Source of the DNA: Cryptomeria japonica
Taxonomy: Eukaryota; Streptophyta; Pinopsida; Cupressales; Cupressaceae
DNA: 64,000 nucleotides
Assembly (NCBI RefSeq): GCF_030272615.1
Contig: NC_081413.1
Coordinates: 100,726,239-100,790,238, forward strand
Direction: 5' to 3'
The notes below the pieces were generated by a model. It did not search any database and had not been told where the DNA came from. It saw only the letters and a list, made by a program, of their open reading frames with translations. This document shows positions 44,761 through 58,011 of the stretch, in pieces. The position numbers were made by a program, and so were the translations under genes. The number at the start of each line of letters is the position of its first letter. The stretch's first letter is position 1.

Positions 44761-45936
44761 GAAGACGATTGAGTTGATTTCAATTGTATGTTTACATTAA
44801 TATTAATTATGGAAGACGATCGAATTGATTTTAATTGTATGTTTACATTAATATTAATTTTTTTTACAAAAGATAAAAAATTAAAAAAACATATTTTAAT
44901 TTGATTAATTAGAAAAATAATTAATTTTAAAAAATGATTAAAAAAATTAAAAAATATATATTTAATATGATTAATTAGAAAAAGAATGTGCACAAAAGAA
45001 AATATACTATTTTATGCTTTTAATAATAATATTTTTTGATGGTATCTTCATTTATTTGAATATTCCATATTTTTTTAAAGTTTCAAAAGTGGAAAAGAAA
45101 GAATTAGCTATTTTTTCTATATTTTTAAATGATTAATTCTTCATTGAATCAAAATCTTATTTTAATTATTTATGTTTTTTAATAAAATTACAAATAATAA
45201 TTCTGAATTATTAGAATTCATTTAATTTATAGAAGCTTTTTTTTCAATTAGTTTGCACCAATCAAAGGTGGTCATTATTTTTGCTTTCAAAATAAACTTA
45301 GTTGTTGTAAAGTTGAAATTTATATTTTTAAATTTAAGATATTGCAAAAATTATTTATCTACATTATGATTGATTTAATTTTAAAAATTTGGTGTTATAG
45401 GAGCAAATTTTTAGGAATGATAGATTTTTTAGATTTTTTTTTGGATTTCCTTTGTATTTTTAAAAAAGAAATGTTTATTTTAAATAATTCTTTTCATTTT
45501 TTATTATTTATAATATAAATGAAATATTTTTCTAAATAGATATATAAATTTTAATAATTCTTTTTTATCTCAAAATATGGATAATAAAACCAATTATAGG
45601 GATTTGATTCAATTTAAATTAAATTAAATGAAAAATTAAATACAACTATTCCATTAAAAAAAATCTAATCATTATATGTGTTCTTTATAATTGTATTTTA
45701 TATATCTTTTTGAAATCATTCTATTTTTAATTATTTTTTCAAATCATAAATTTTTTAATTATTCTAAAATATATAAAATAATATAATAACTTTTAATCAT
45801 AAATTTAAATATTTTTCATTAAGTTATTCAAAAAATGTCTCTTTTCATTTTGATAATTATTAATAGTTATTTAATTAGACCAATTATAATTAATATTACA
45901 TAAATATAAAAAAATAATATTACACTACAAATTAAT
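44761..45936. repeat. AT-rich repeat district
   Basis: Starts with a 54-bp tandem duplication (GGAAGACGAT.. to ATTAATATTAATT, 44761 and 44812). The part 44830-45070 matches 56860-57025 (ACATATTTTAAT..GATTAATTAG, then TTTTAATGGTATC). No coding sequence. The full-length LINE inserted at its right edge. Confidence 0.75.
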
Positions 45937-46213
45937 AATTATATTTGAGAGAAAAGGGTGTACAAATTGAGGATGAGGCTCTGCAACTCTGCCTGTAACT
46001 AGGGTTCGTCGTTAGGGGTGGCATGAAGCTGCAGGGGTCGTAGCCGCTGACATGGGGGAGTGCATTTGTCCTCCTCCACATAGGTAAGTGTCCTCTTGCA
46101 TTGTGGCCTATTTGCTTCTCTCTACTCCTTGTTTTGCGTGCAGGTGTTATTACTCCTTGTCCTTCTCCGTCGTCGGCCTCATTCCTTTCCGTGGGAGTAG
46201 TTAATGTGCCTTG

Positions 46214-48103
46214 ATGGAAGGCTCGTCTGGAGGTGCCAAAAAACCAAACGACAAAGTGAAAGTAGATGAAGTAAAGAAAAAAACCTTCAAGGACGTTGTT
46301 CATCAACCGCCATTCTCCGTCGCAGAGGGTGCTAGGTTTGTGTCTAGTGATAATGGTAGCCCCCATGGAGAAGGTAAGGGCCCTAACTGTGCACTGGGAT
46401 CCATCTCCATTTCCCCCAATGAGTTAATGTGCAATGAAATTAATATGGAAAAGGATAGGTTAAAAGATACTGTTATTTTCTTTGCGGTTGTTGACGTCAA
46501 TAAATGTCCAGCACGAAAATTTCTTGATGATTGGTTCAGAAATGTTTGGAATACTAAATTAGGATATCTTGTTCCATTCTGTAGACTAATTCAAAAAGGT
46601 TTATTTGTAATCTTCTTTAAAGATCATAAAATGCAAAAGGAAGTTCTTAATAAACAATATTGCACTATGGGAAAATGCACCTTTCATGCCCTAGGTCGGT
46701 CGCCTGAAGTGGTCAATGAGGAAATTATGGCACTTTTGTGCCCTAGATGGATACTGGTTAAAAATGTTCCTCCATTGTTATGGAGATTTATACTGCAAAT
46801 AGTTGAACCAGTTGGCAAGACTATTTGGGTGGATAACTCAGCCTCTCTTATTCCTCATCTGGACATTAGGGTTCTGGTTTCAATCAACCCTGGCCATGAC
46901 CTCCCCAATTCGGTAAATATTAATCTAGGAACTGAACTTGTTTCTTGCCTTATTGAAATCCTCAGAGGGATTAATGTGTGCTTCCTCTGCAGAAAAGAGG
47001 GTCATATCCAAAAGAATTGCCCCATCATTAATCAATACAAGGGAGCGGAGAAACCCCGCAGTGAACCAAGCAACCCGCCTCCTATTTACGAAAATCATGT
47101 CCTGATCATAAGCAATCTTAATTCCATTAGTAAGAAAATCAATAGTGTTATAAATGGAGAAAACAATAAAACCACGGAGTTTGGTAAAAATGCTAACTCT
47201 GGAATCTTCGATTTTGTCTCCACAACTCATTTTGGTATATCGGATGCCCTAAAACAAATGGGTGAAGATCTGGAAGATGGTTTTCAAGTGGTTGGAAAAA
47301 ACCCTAGGAAAAGGAGAAGAAAAAATGCCAAACAGTTGGCTCTGGAGAAGATCAGAGCAAATAACCCTAATAATTTGAAGTCCAATAAGGATAAACTCTC
47401 TATGGAGAACAACTTGACATCGCCTATGGATGACGATGTGCAAGAGATTCCCCCAAAATTGAGATTCTCGATTTTAGCCTTTGGCCCAGATAAGCCTGTT
47501 AATCAGAGTTTTGAAGGGAGAGATGTTGTCACCAGTGAGTTGGGTAAGGGAGGGAGTCCTCGTGGGATTGTGAGTTCATAAGCTTCTCACAAGAACTCGA
47601 CAGAAATGGATTTCTCCTTTGATCTTGCCTCAACATGTGTCTTGGACACTGCAGAGGACTCTCCCTCTCTTATAGAATTCACTCCTGATATGGTCGTTGT
47701 CCTTCCTCCTAAGAAGTTTGTAGAAATCAAGGACAACTATGTGATTGAGGTCATTGTTGCTGACCCTAAATCTTATGATGCCAAAAACCTAGCATGTGAG
47801 GTAGAAACCCTAGACTATTCCAGTAGCTTGAAGGCACTCGAACCCTGTTCTGAGAGTGGGGAGGCCCCCAGTCAGTGTGTCATCAAGAAGGCCCTTGAGC
47901 TAGAGGAGGAATCTTAGAATGATGACTACGCAGGGGAAGAAGGGGAATGGATGACAGATAGTGAGAATCCTGAGGCTCTACCCAGAAGAAGAAGAGGTAG
48001 ATCACTGGGATCAAAGAACAAGGGCTCAACTAATAGAAGGAATAATGAAGAAAAGAAAGAGCTCCCTAGGTGCTTTAACAAGTTTAAGGCCCCTAAAGAG
48101 TAA
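46214..48103 (+). pseudogene. LINE ORF1 (RNA-binding protein)
   Basis: One frame of 630 codons with two premature stops (47579 TAA, 47915 TAG). Residues about 75-240 form a DUF4283-like region (FFAVVDVNKCPARKFLDDW, WILVKNVPPLLW, GKTIWVD). A CCHC knuckle CFLCRKEGHIQKNC lies at residues about 256-269. The C-terminal part is charged and has a basic patch PRRRRGRSLGSKNK (~47985). In LINEs this protein coats the element RNA. ORF2 starts 17 bp after the final stop, consistent with reinitiation or a single bicistronic RNA. Confidence 0.88.
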
Positions 48104-48120
48104 AGAATTCGCATTTTGTC

Positions 48121-51100
48121 ATGATGAAGTGCATCTCATGGAATATTAGGGGTCTAGAGTCACCAGACAGGAAGCAGATAGTCAGGAAGTTTGTCAATCA
48201 ACATAAGGAAGTGGATGTTGTCATGTTACAAGAACTCAAAGCAGTTAAGTTTACGTTGGAAGTCAATTTAGAGTTTATCTGGAAAGACTCTATTAAGGTT
48301 TGTTCAAATCATGATAAAGGTAGAGGAGGAGTTGGGATACTCTTCAACCCCAAATGGAAGGATCATGTAGTGGACCAAGGATGCTCACTGTGTAACAGAG
48401 TGGTTTGGGCCTCTCTGGACATTAACAAAACCATCATCAGCATATGCTCAATCTATGTTGCCAATGATTACATGGAAAGGACCTCTTTGTGGGATGGATT
48501 GCATCCCTCCCTGATATACCATGGATAATTGGGGGAGATTTCAATATGATTGAAGGTCATGAGGATAAATGTGGTGGTGCTCCTATGGAGTGGAAAGGAT
48601 CAACGAAACTACATTGGGAGAGAATGAAGAGTCATAAAAAACTTTTTGACCCCCTACTAAGTAATAAGAAGGATGCCACAGGAATTTGGTTCACATGGTG
48701 CAACTATCAAAGAGGGAAACATAGAATCTATTGTAGGATGGACAGGTTCTACGCTAACAGAGAGCAATTCTCCTTTGAACTAGATAAGAAGGGTAACATT
48801 GTGATAGTTTGGCCGACCTCACTCTTGGACCATCACCTGATCATCTCTTAGATTAGATTCAACGACTCATCAAAGAGGCAAGGAAATGAAGGAGAGAAAT
48901 TCTTCCTAAACACCAATTTACTAAAGAACCCGGATGTGTTGATAGCATTTAAAATTGTTAGACTGTTCAACAAAGGCAATAAAGAGTTGAGTTCTAACAT
49001 AAGCAGATGGAACCAAAATGTCAAAAGCTAGGGGGCACTTCTGCAAACTATAGGGCAAAAGAAAGCTAAAGACTATAGGTGGAAGGAGAAACTTTCTGAT
49101 GAACTAAACCAATGTGAGGTAGATATCCAAGATAGTCCTAACATAGTAGAGCTTTCGTACAAAGTAGCCCAAGCAAGGGGCACTCTGAGGAAGCACCAAC
49201 AATCTAAGATTAGAGGGGCAATGATCAGGGCTCGAGCTCAATGGATGTGATTCGGTGACAAAGGATCTAAATTCTTCTTCAATATGTTGAAGCAAAAGCA
49301 ATTTAGAGAGAAAATTGATAGGATTTGGATAGATAATAAAGAGGTTGTGGCACTGGATGATATTAAGGAGGCTTTTTATCAGTATTACAGAGGCCTCTTC
49401 TCCTTGGAAGATTCTGTTAATTCTTAGGAAGCTAGAGAGAAGTGCAGAGCGATTATTCCCACTAAGATTACCGCAGAGGACGCTCAAGCATTGAGGGGTT
49501 CTATTAGAACCTGAGCAATGAAAAAACCTCAGGCCCGGACGGTCTGCCTATTGAATTTTATAAAGCTAATGAGGAGTGGATTTGTCAAGACCTTCATGAA
49601 CTTTATTCAGAGGCCTTTGAGACTGGTTCCCTAGGTGAACTTATCAATAAAGGGACTATTAAGTTGTTACCCAAAGAAGGGGACAAGTCTCTTATTAAAA
49701 ATTGGAGACCAATAATGCTCCTCAATGTTTCCTATAAAATACTGGCTAAAACTCTTGCTATTAGGCTAGAAATTTTATTGCCTAAGTTCATTTGTCCCAC
49801 ACAAACAAGGTTCATTAAGGGAAGATTCATCCTTGAAAATTTAATCACCAGCTGAGAGGCTATGGACTGAGTAAAGATATCAAGTCAAAATGCGGCCATG
49901 TTCCTTCTAGACTTCGAGAAGGCATATGATAGGGTGGAATGGGAGTTCATTCTGATGATGCTAGAAGCCTTTGGTTTTCTAGTGGAATTCTGCAAATGGG
50001 TGAAGATTCTCCTCAAAGATACATCGGCCCAGGTGGAAATTAATGGTTCCCTCTTGCAGATTATCAAACTCAGCAGGTCTATTAGACAAGGTTGTCCTCT
50101 AGCCCTTGCTCTCTTTGTTATTGCTTTGGATGCCCTGTACTATATCCTAAGAGATTTTACCATCTCCCCTCAAGTAGAAGGTGTCAAACTTCCTAATGGA
50201 TTTGAGCTAATTAATGCACAATTTGTTGATGACATTGCACTCTTTATCGAACTCACCAAACCAAATATGGAGGCATTATAGTGCAAAATTATTTTTTTAG
50301 GGGAGATTTCAGGAGCTAAAATATCTCAGGTCAAATCCACCATGCTTGGTTGGAAGGAACAACTTCCAGAGTGGTTGTAGCAGTTTGGGGTCCAATGGGA
50401 GGGACCTAATAGGATTGTTAGATATTTGGGAATTCCTTTTGCCATCTCACCATCTCTCAAGGAGATGTGGTTATGGGTTAGAAGCAAGATAGACAAGAAG
50501 CTCAATAAGTGGAATAATAGGTATCTCTCGCTCGTCGGAAGAGTGCGGGTGTGTCAAAAAATCTTATCTTCCTATAACATCTATTACTCCTCGGTGTGGA
50601 TGTTCTCCAACTACCAAATCCTGGAAATGCAAAAAGCCATTAGGAATTTCCTATGGTCCGATGGGAAAGGAAATAAAAAGATTCACTTTGTTAAATGGGA
50701 GTGGTGCCACAGAGAAAAGAGTCTGGGAGGACTTAGGTTAAAAGATTTGAGAATTCAAGGGACTGCACTTGCGGCAAAATGGATCTTCCAGGCATTTGAT
50801 GGTAATGAACCATGAAAATTTTTGGTAAGAAACAACATCCTGAGAGTTGTCCCTAAAAAGGCCAAATCTTGGAAATCCCTACCCTTTTGTGACCTAGTGG
50901 CTGGGGACTTTGCAGTCTCAGTGCAGGGCTCGAGTGTCTTTAAGTCTATTTGGAAAGCATGGGAAACTATTAGACCTTTCATCAGCAATAATAGGGTCAG
51001 CAACAATGACTTCATCCATGGGGATAGATCCATCTGGTGGAACCTCCTTCACTCTTCTAGACCTCTTTCTCTTACGCAAGGGTGCTCTGCTAAAGCCTGG

Positions 51101-52487
51101 GCTGCTAAAGGCATTTTTTGCTTTAGAGATATTATTGAGGATGACAGGCTTCTTAGTTGGGAAACGCTTAGAGGTAGATTTGATTTGCAAGATTCCCACA
51201 AGCGAACCTATAACATGATGAAAAAAGCATGCGCAAACCTTCAGTTGCCCAAGAATTGCAAGAGTAGTAATGAAAATTGTAAGGATTTTATGTGGAATAA
51301 CACTATCCTTGTGTCTAATATCAAAGCTATTAATATTTATAATACTCTAACTTATGATGAATCCATTATACTATATGTTTTGATTAAGTAAAAATAGGTA
51401 TTTGAAAGGTACCCGAACCTTTTACAAGCCAGGAGAACAGAAAAGCATAAAAAAGTGCCTGATCACTTCAAAAAGCCAAAATGAACCCACCGGATGGGCC
51501 CAGCTAAAAACATCATAATCTAATTACATAAAACTCGGAATCAGACAACAACGGGAAAGCAAAAGACAGCAAAGAGACAGAATCAAGGACAACAACTGGA
51601 ACTAAATACTATTCAGGATCTCCTCAACGTGAACAATCATTTGTTTCATGTTGTTTGTCGAGGTCTTCATATCCTCCAACTCACGACCTTCGATGTCGAC
51701 CTTATTCTTTGTGTTGGCTCTGGTCCTCCTTTCATGACCCTTCTTGTTCACCTGCTCTTTATCACCTTCCTTCTTTGCATTATTCTCGTACCTGTTGATG
51801 AAGATGTTCATGTTGTCCACCGAAGATTTAAGAATTTGGAAATTTTGAGAAGATTTAAGATGTTCATTGTTCTCATACCTGTTGATGAAGATGTTCATGT
51901 TGTCCATTATACTATATGTTAACAAGCTCTGGTTTGCAGAATTTTCAGTGAAACAGTGGCAGAAGGTGTTTTCACGACTCTGGAGTAGTCCTATTACACC
52001 CAAGGAAAAATGCTTTAAATGGTTGATGATAATCAACAGGCTGCCTTTCAGAAAAGATCATAATAATTGTGATATTTGTAATGTGTGCAGGGTTCCTGAG
52101 TCTGTTAGACACATTTTCTTTGAATGTAGTATTGCTAGAGAAATTTGGTTGTTATTTGGTATTTCTATTCCTAACTAGTTTAATGTGCTAGATGTTCTAA
52201 TTGGGTATATTAAGGGTTTGAAAAAGGATACTAATTTATTTTGGCATATTCTTTCCACTGAAATTTTATGGTATATATGGAAAATCAGAAATGAAGACAA
52301 ATTCCAAGGTATAGTTAGGGCCCTTACTGAGTCATTTCGTGGACTCACCCTTCATCGTATTTTTTTGCAGGTCTCTATGACAATGAATAGTGAGAAGCAC
52401 AAACTCCTTAGATTCATTAAGGATGGAAATGCAAAGATGTACCTTCATGAGATGGAGAATGGATACAAATGGAGGCAGGCAGCATGA
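48121..52487 (+). pseudogene. LINE ORF2 (endonuclease - reverse transcriptase)
   Basis: Starts at ATG 48121. APE-type endonuclease: CISWNIRGL, VMLQELKA, GRGGVGILF, then after a 1-bp frameshift near 48495 WIIGGDFNMIE, DRFYAN and LLDHHLII. Reverse transcriptase: SGPDGLPIEFYK, NWRPIMLLNVSYKI, FLLDFEKAYDRVEW, SIRQGCPLALALFVIALD and the active-site motif FVDDIALF at about 50220 (usual F/YADD). The C-terminal zf-RVT domain at 51921-52178 has CDICNVCRVPESVRHIFFEC. Stops at about 48849, 49031, 49248, 49425, 49853, 50279 and 50813, a frameshift near 49500, and the nested insertion prevent function. Confidence 0.9.
51380..51902 (-). mobile_element. nested 5'-truncated retroelement in LINE ORF2
   Basis: Insert of 523 bp between perfect 18-bp duplications TCCATTATACTATATGTT (51362-51379, 51903-51920). 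The minus-strand 3' end reads ..CCTATTTTTACTTAATCAA. It encodes the C-terminal end of a protein (NMNIFINRYENN, KKGHERRTRANTKNK, GRELEDMKTS; stop at 51602). The same protein tail and 3' end occur in the element at 61787-64000, so both belong to one family. A 34-bp phrase (TACCTGTTGATGAAGATG ..) is present twice near the truncated 5' end. Confidence 0.85.
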
Positions 52488-52950
52488 GGAAAACAAGATG
52501 TTGATCTAGCAATGGAGAGCCTTGGACTAGAGGTTGCCAAAGTCAGAGACCCAGTTAAAGACTAGATTCAAATGCTCTCATAGTTACTCAAAGGCAAACA
52601 AGTTGTGTGGATGGAGGGTCCCCTGGGGTAGACGACCTGGATGGAAATAGGTCAAGAGCATACACTGATGTGATCTAGCCTAAGCAATTCAGTACTTCGA
52701 ATATGAGCATTTTGTAAATTTTGTATTGAAACATATGTTTCTAGTCATATATGCATAACTCTGTGCATTTTTGTATATAGTCCGAAGTAGTCTTCTAGAT
52801 CTGTGTCCCAGTTTCTCATTAGGATGTAGGTAGTTTGTTATTGGATCTGAGGTCCATGTAGACATATCTCTGACCATTTTGTTCCTAGCTTTTGTAACAG
52901 TTTTTTTCCCTTATATGCAATATAAAAATTTAAAAAAATTATATTTGAGA

Positions 52951-53695
52951 TTAATTTTATTATATATATATATATATATAATTATATAAAAAAATTATAT
53001 TAAATTAGGATTATGAGTTTAAGAAAAATATAAATTTTCACTATAAAATTTGTAAATTATATTATAATTGTTTTATTAAAATAAGAGTAGTTAATATTAC
53101 ACAAATATATTTTAAAAATATAATTTAAAAATAAATGATTCAAAATTATGGTAATTAAAAATTAGAACACATATTTTTATTACAATTCAAAATTATGATA
53201 ATTAAAAATTAGAACAAAGATTTTTATTACAATACTATGACGACAAGTACTCACCACTACGTGGCACTTGTTAAGATTTTAATTATTGTAGAATACGTAT
53301 TTTTTGAATTAGAAATCTATCTTTTATAGTTATTTGTCTTATTAAAATTTTAATTATTGTAGAATACGTATTTTTTAATTAGAAATCTATCTTTTATTTA
53401 TATCTTCTTTTGATAAGAATATATTTTAATTTAATCTTTTTTTATTACGGTATTCTATTTTATTTTTTATTAAATTATTATAATCATCATCTTCTTCTTT
53501 TAAGGTTTAATTTACATTAAGTTAAAATTTAATTTTAATTATTTTTGTCTTATGAAGTTATAACAAATAGTTTAAAAAGAAAATGGAATTAAGTTAATTT
53601 ATACATTTATCTTATTAATTTTTAATTTAATGTAGAATAATTATCTTTAAACTTTTTATTTTTATATATCTCTCTACTTATTTTCCCTCTAATTC
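52951..53695. repeat. AT-rich stretch with local tandem duplications
   Basis: Two tandem duplications: AATTAAAAATTAGAACA.. (about 60 bp, 53150-53235) and AATTATTGTAGAATACGTAT.. (about 70 bp, 53280-53400). The part 53370-53560 is homologous to 57047-57230, upstream of the next pyrimidine array. No coding sequence. Confidence 0.75.
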
Positions 53696-53700
53696 ATAAA

Positions 53701-53701
53701 T

Positions 53702-53778
<77 letters not shown>

Positions 53779-54218
53779 GTCTCTCTCTGTATCCCTCTAT
53801 CTATCTCTTTATCACTACCTCTCTCTCTCCCTTTCTCTTCTTGTATATATCTATATCTCACTCCTCTTCCAATATATGTCTATCTCTTCCTCTATCCCCC
53901 CATATTTCTCTCCCTCTCCCTTCATATCTATTTATTTATCTATAGTTCTCTCTATATATCTATATACCAATCTTTGTATGTCTCTCCATTTCTCCCTCTC
54001 TATATGTCTCCTTATATCTCTATATCTCGACCACTCTATCTCACCATCTATATATCTCTTTATCTCTCCATATTCCTTTATAGACCTCTTTTATCTTTGT
54101 ATCTTTATATATTTATCTCTTACTCTACATCTCTTTATCTCTCTATCTATTTTATCATCTTCCTCTCTCACTCTGTCTTCCTTTCTACCTCTATCTTTCT
54201 CTCCACCCTCTATTTATA

Positions 54219-54314
<96 letters not shown>

Positions 54315-54389
54315 TTTAAACCTCTATATTCATATCTATTTTCCTCTTTATATCCATCTTTTCATATTTCTTCTTTTCATCTATCCATG

Positions 54390-54443
<54 letters not shown>
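53701..54443. repeat. pyrimidine-rich microsatellite district (CT)n
   Basis: Pure CT tracts at 53703-53768, 54223-54312 (90 bp) and 54391-54440 are embedded in degenerate CTCTATATCTC-type sequence. Long Ser/Leu-rich open frames here arise from the repeat and are not genes. Confidence 0.95.
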
Positions 54444-54445
<2 letters not shown>

Positions 54446-54940
54446 CTCCGTATCTCTCTCATTTTCTCCATCTTTTTCTCCTCTTTCTACAAAATCATAT
54501 TCATCTCATCTCTATTTCTATCTATATCTCTATATTTATCTCTTTACCTCTCTCTCTTTCTCTCTTGCTTTTCACTCCTCTACCTCTCTCTTCCTTTCAC
54601 TTGATTGCAAACATAACATGAGCATGTTGGTTATGGAACTTGATAATCTTCCTAATTGAAAAGTTTTGTTTCAGTTATAATCCTATCTCTTCTCTCTCTT
54701 TTCACTCCGTATCTCTCTCATTTTCTCCATCTTTTTCTCCTCTTTCTACAAAATTATATTCATCTCATCTCTATTTCTATCTATATCTCTATATTTATCT
54801 CTTTACCTCTCTCTCTTTCTCTCTTGCTTTTCACTCCTCTACCTCTCTCTTCCTTTCACTTGATTGCAAACATAACATGAGCATGTTGGTTATGGAACTT
54901 GATAATCTTCCTAATTGAAAAGTTTTGTTTCAGTTATAAT
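54444..54940. repeat. 259-bp tandem duplication
   Basis: 54444-54681 and 54703-54940 are nearly identical (one C/T difference seen near 54494/54753) with a 259-bp period. They contain CTCATTTTCTCCATC..TTTCAGTTATAAT and a short non-repetitive end GATTGCAAACATAACATGAG. A diverged third copy is at 58040-58290. Confidence 0.92.
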
Positions 54941-55160
54941 TGAAACCTTGTAAGAGGATGCAAAAGTGGATTTGAAACTATCACTTCTCCATTGAGACCT
55001 TTGTTGCATAAGCAACATTATTTTCTAAATTTGGCCTACCAATTGATCTCATGTACTACACAAACTTATGCAAAAAATGGACCAAATTTTGCCCTAATTG
55101 ACTGTCCACACCTCTTCGGCATACCCATTGCACACTAAGGTGCAATTGCTAGTTTTATTT
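54941..55160 (+). repeat. conserved tail of the pyrimidine-array family
   Basis: CCTTGTAAGAGGATGCAAA through CTCTTCGGCATACCCATTGC to GGTGCAATTGCTAG. The same tail follows the array at 58290-58505 and, in shortened form, at 56640-56750. The unit array-plus-tail is therefore a dispersed repeat of unknown class. 55160-55920 beyond it is AT-rich with nothing recognised. Confidence 0.8.
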
Positions 55161-56179
55161 TATTATGCCGAAGGCGTTACCTGACGAGCTGCTTATTAAA
55201 ATAAAAAACTTGTCTAATTGCAATGCAAGACGATTGAAGGAATTGTAGCCATTTGTTTTTCTCGGTCACTTTTTACGTACCTGTTTACTGTAGAGCTATT
55301 AATGCCCCCTCCACATCATGAGTAAATATAGGTCTAATTCATTTGATGGTACATACCTTCCTATTTATGGGTCTTTGATTTTAAATTGGAATAATAAATC
55401 TACTGACCTAGATTATGGTACACGGATTATGCAAATATTTGCCATGGATTATTATTTTTTGTTGGGCAACCATATTCTAAGGTAGGGTAATGTTTACCTT
55501 GGCTTTCATTTTAAATAGTAGCATTTATATTATTTTAAAATAAATATAATAAAGGTTAATTTATAAATAATATTTTTATTAAATTTGAAAAATTAGTTTT
55601 ACTTTATTTAATTATTTACAAATTTATTAAATTTTTAATTTTTAATTTTATTATTATTTGAAATTTGATATAAATTTTTTTTTTAAATCATAAGAAATGA
55701 TATTTAATTATATATATTTATATTATTAAAGTTAATTTTTTAAAGTTAAATAATAATATTTAATCATTATAAATTTATAATTGTTATATATTTAATTATG
55801 TATTTTATATTTATTTTTATTTCTATGATTATTCTTGTATAAGATTTTCTATTTTCAAGTTAAAATTTATTTTAAGTATATTATAACATATTTTTATTTT
55901 TTTAATACAATATTTTGTAGGCAATCATTTCTCTCTCTCTTCGTCTCTCTATATTGCCCCTTCTTTCTATATCTTTCTATCTAATTTATAATATATAATA
56001 TTATATTGATATAATAACTATATTCACCATCTATATCTAATGCAACAATGTCTAATGCAAGCAGCATCTAATTCTAATCATTTGACCAAAAAGAGTAAAT
56101 CTATTCACATGGCATAGTTTGTTTTAAGTGTTGGCCCAAATGAATCATGGTTTTTATCGTGGTTTAAATAATTTTGTAT

Positions 56180-56760
56180 GATAAAATTTATTTCTTCCCT
56201 ACATGTTTTTAATGTTTTTGACTTTCTAAGCAAATCTCTATCTTCCTCTCTCTCCCTCTACATGTCTCCCTCTCCCTATCCATTCATCTCTCTCTTTCTC
56301 CTTCTCCCTCTTCTGATACTTCTATATCTATATCTCTTTGTGTATCTATATCTATCTCTCCATATTCTCTCGTCCATCTCTCTCCATCTCTATCTCATTA
56401 TCTCTCTACCCCTATATATCTCTTTCTCTCTACCTTTCTCTATATATCACTTCCTATATGTCCCTCTTTATATATTTCTCTCCCATCTCTTTCTATCCCT
56501 CCCACCTCCATCTCCACATCCATCTCCATCTTGATCTCTATCTCTATCTCTATCTCCTTACCCCTCTCTCTATCTCTATCTTGGTAATGGAGTTGATTAT
56601 CATCTTGAATCAAAGGTTTTGTTTTAGTCATCTTTGGATTCATTTAGATGCATAATTTGTTTGGAGTTGTTACTTTTCCATTGACACATTTATTGCACAA
56701 CTCTTCGGCGTACCCATTGCACACGCAGGTGCAATTGCTAGTTTTATTTTTATGTCGGAA
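56180..56760. repeat. second pyrimidine array with shortened tail
   Basis: Degenerate CTCTATATCTC repeats (56230-56580) followed by TTGGTAATGGAGTTGATTAT and the tail ending CTCTTCGGCGTACCCATTGC..GCAATTGCTAG. A more diverged member of the family at 53.7-55.2 kb. Confidence 0.8.
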
Positions 56761-56859
56761 GGCATACCATATATGGAGTGAGATTTTCCTTATTTATTGA
56801 AATCAATGGTTCAAAATTGACAAATTGATTGGAAGGATACAAGAGATTGCATTGATGTC

Positions 56860-57324
56860 AATCGTATGTTTACATTAATATTTTTTTTTTTTAAATGATA
56901 AAAAAAACTAAAAAAACATATTTTAATATGATTAATTAGAAAAAAAAATGTACAAAGGAAAAATCTACTATTTTCTACTTTTAATTATAATATCTTTTAA
57001 TGGTATCAAGTTTCAAAAGTAGAAAAGACAAAATACTTTTTTTTGAATTAGAAATCTATCTTTTATTTCTATCTTCTTTTAATAAGAATATATTTTAATT
57101 TAATCTTCTTTTATTAGGATATTCTATTTTATTTTTTATTCAATTATTTTAATCATCATCTTCTTCTTTTAAGGTTTAATTTACATTAAGTTAAAATTTA
57201 ATTTTTATTTTTTTTGTCTTATGAAATTACAAACAATGATTTTACAAGATAATAGAATTAATTTAATTTATACATTTGTCTTATTAATTTTTAATTTATT
57301 GTAGGATAATTATCTTTAAATTTT

Positions 57325-57330
<6 letters not shown>
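56860..57330. repeat. AT-rich block shared with 44.8-45.1 kb and 53.4-53.6 kb
   Basis: 56860-57025 matches 44830-45070, and 57047-57230 matches 53370-53560. Together they show a longer repeat unit whose parts are scattered across the region. Confidence 0.75.
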
Positions 57331-57377
<47 letters not shown>

Positions 57378-57920
57378 CCATTTCTCCCTCTCTCTCCCTC
57401 CCTCATTCCCTCTATATTCTACTATCTATCTCTCCCTTTCTGTTCATATATATATGCCGCTCATCTTCCAATATATGTCTATCTCTTCCTTTATCTCCCC
57501 ATATTTCTCTCCCTCTCCCTTCATATATATTTGTCTATCTCTAGTTCTCTCTATATATCAATCTTTGTATCTCTCTCCATTTCTCCCTCTCTTCATGTCT
57601 CCTTATATCTCTATATCTCTATCACTCTATCTCACCATCTATATATCTCTTTATATCTCCATATTCCTCTATAGACCTTTTTATCCCCCTATCTTTATAT
57701 CTTTATCTCTCACTCTACGTCTCTTTATCTCTCTATGTATTTTAGCATCTTCCTCTCTCACTCTAACTTCCTTTCTACCTCTATCTTTCTCTCCCCCCTC
57801 TATCTACATGCATGTATGCATGTCTCCCTCTATATATCCATCTCTCTCCCTCTTTTTCTCTCCCTATCCCTCCTTTTAAACCTCTATATTCATATCTATT
57901 TTCCTCTTTATATCCATATT

Positions 57921-58011
<91 letters not shown>

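Larger units (their letters stand above)
45951..52936 (+). mobile_element. near full-length L1-type LINE with nested insertion
   Basis: Flanked by a perfect 14-bp duplication AATTATATTTGAGA at 45937-45950 and 52937-52950. Layout: 5' UTR (45951-46213), ORF1 (46214-48103), ORF2 (48121-52487), 3' UTR, and a short A-rich tail (CAATATAAAAATTTAAAAA). A 523-bp retroelement fragment is inserted in ORF2 at 51380-51902. Without that insert and its 18-bp duplication the LINE is about 6.4 kb, normal for a complete plant L1. Stops and frameshifts show it is inactive. Confidence 0.93.

Noticed and set aside
45932-46366. 144-codon minus-strand frame over the LINE 5' end
   Set aside because: It lies antisense to the LINE 5' UTR and ORF1 start and has no recognised motif.
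51602-52036. 144-codon minus-strand frame as one protein
   Set aside because: It crosses the junction at 51902 between the inserted retroelement and the LINE, so only the part inside the insert reflects a real protein.
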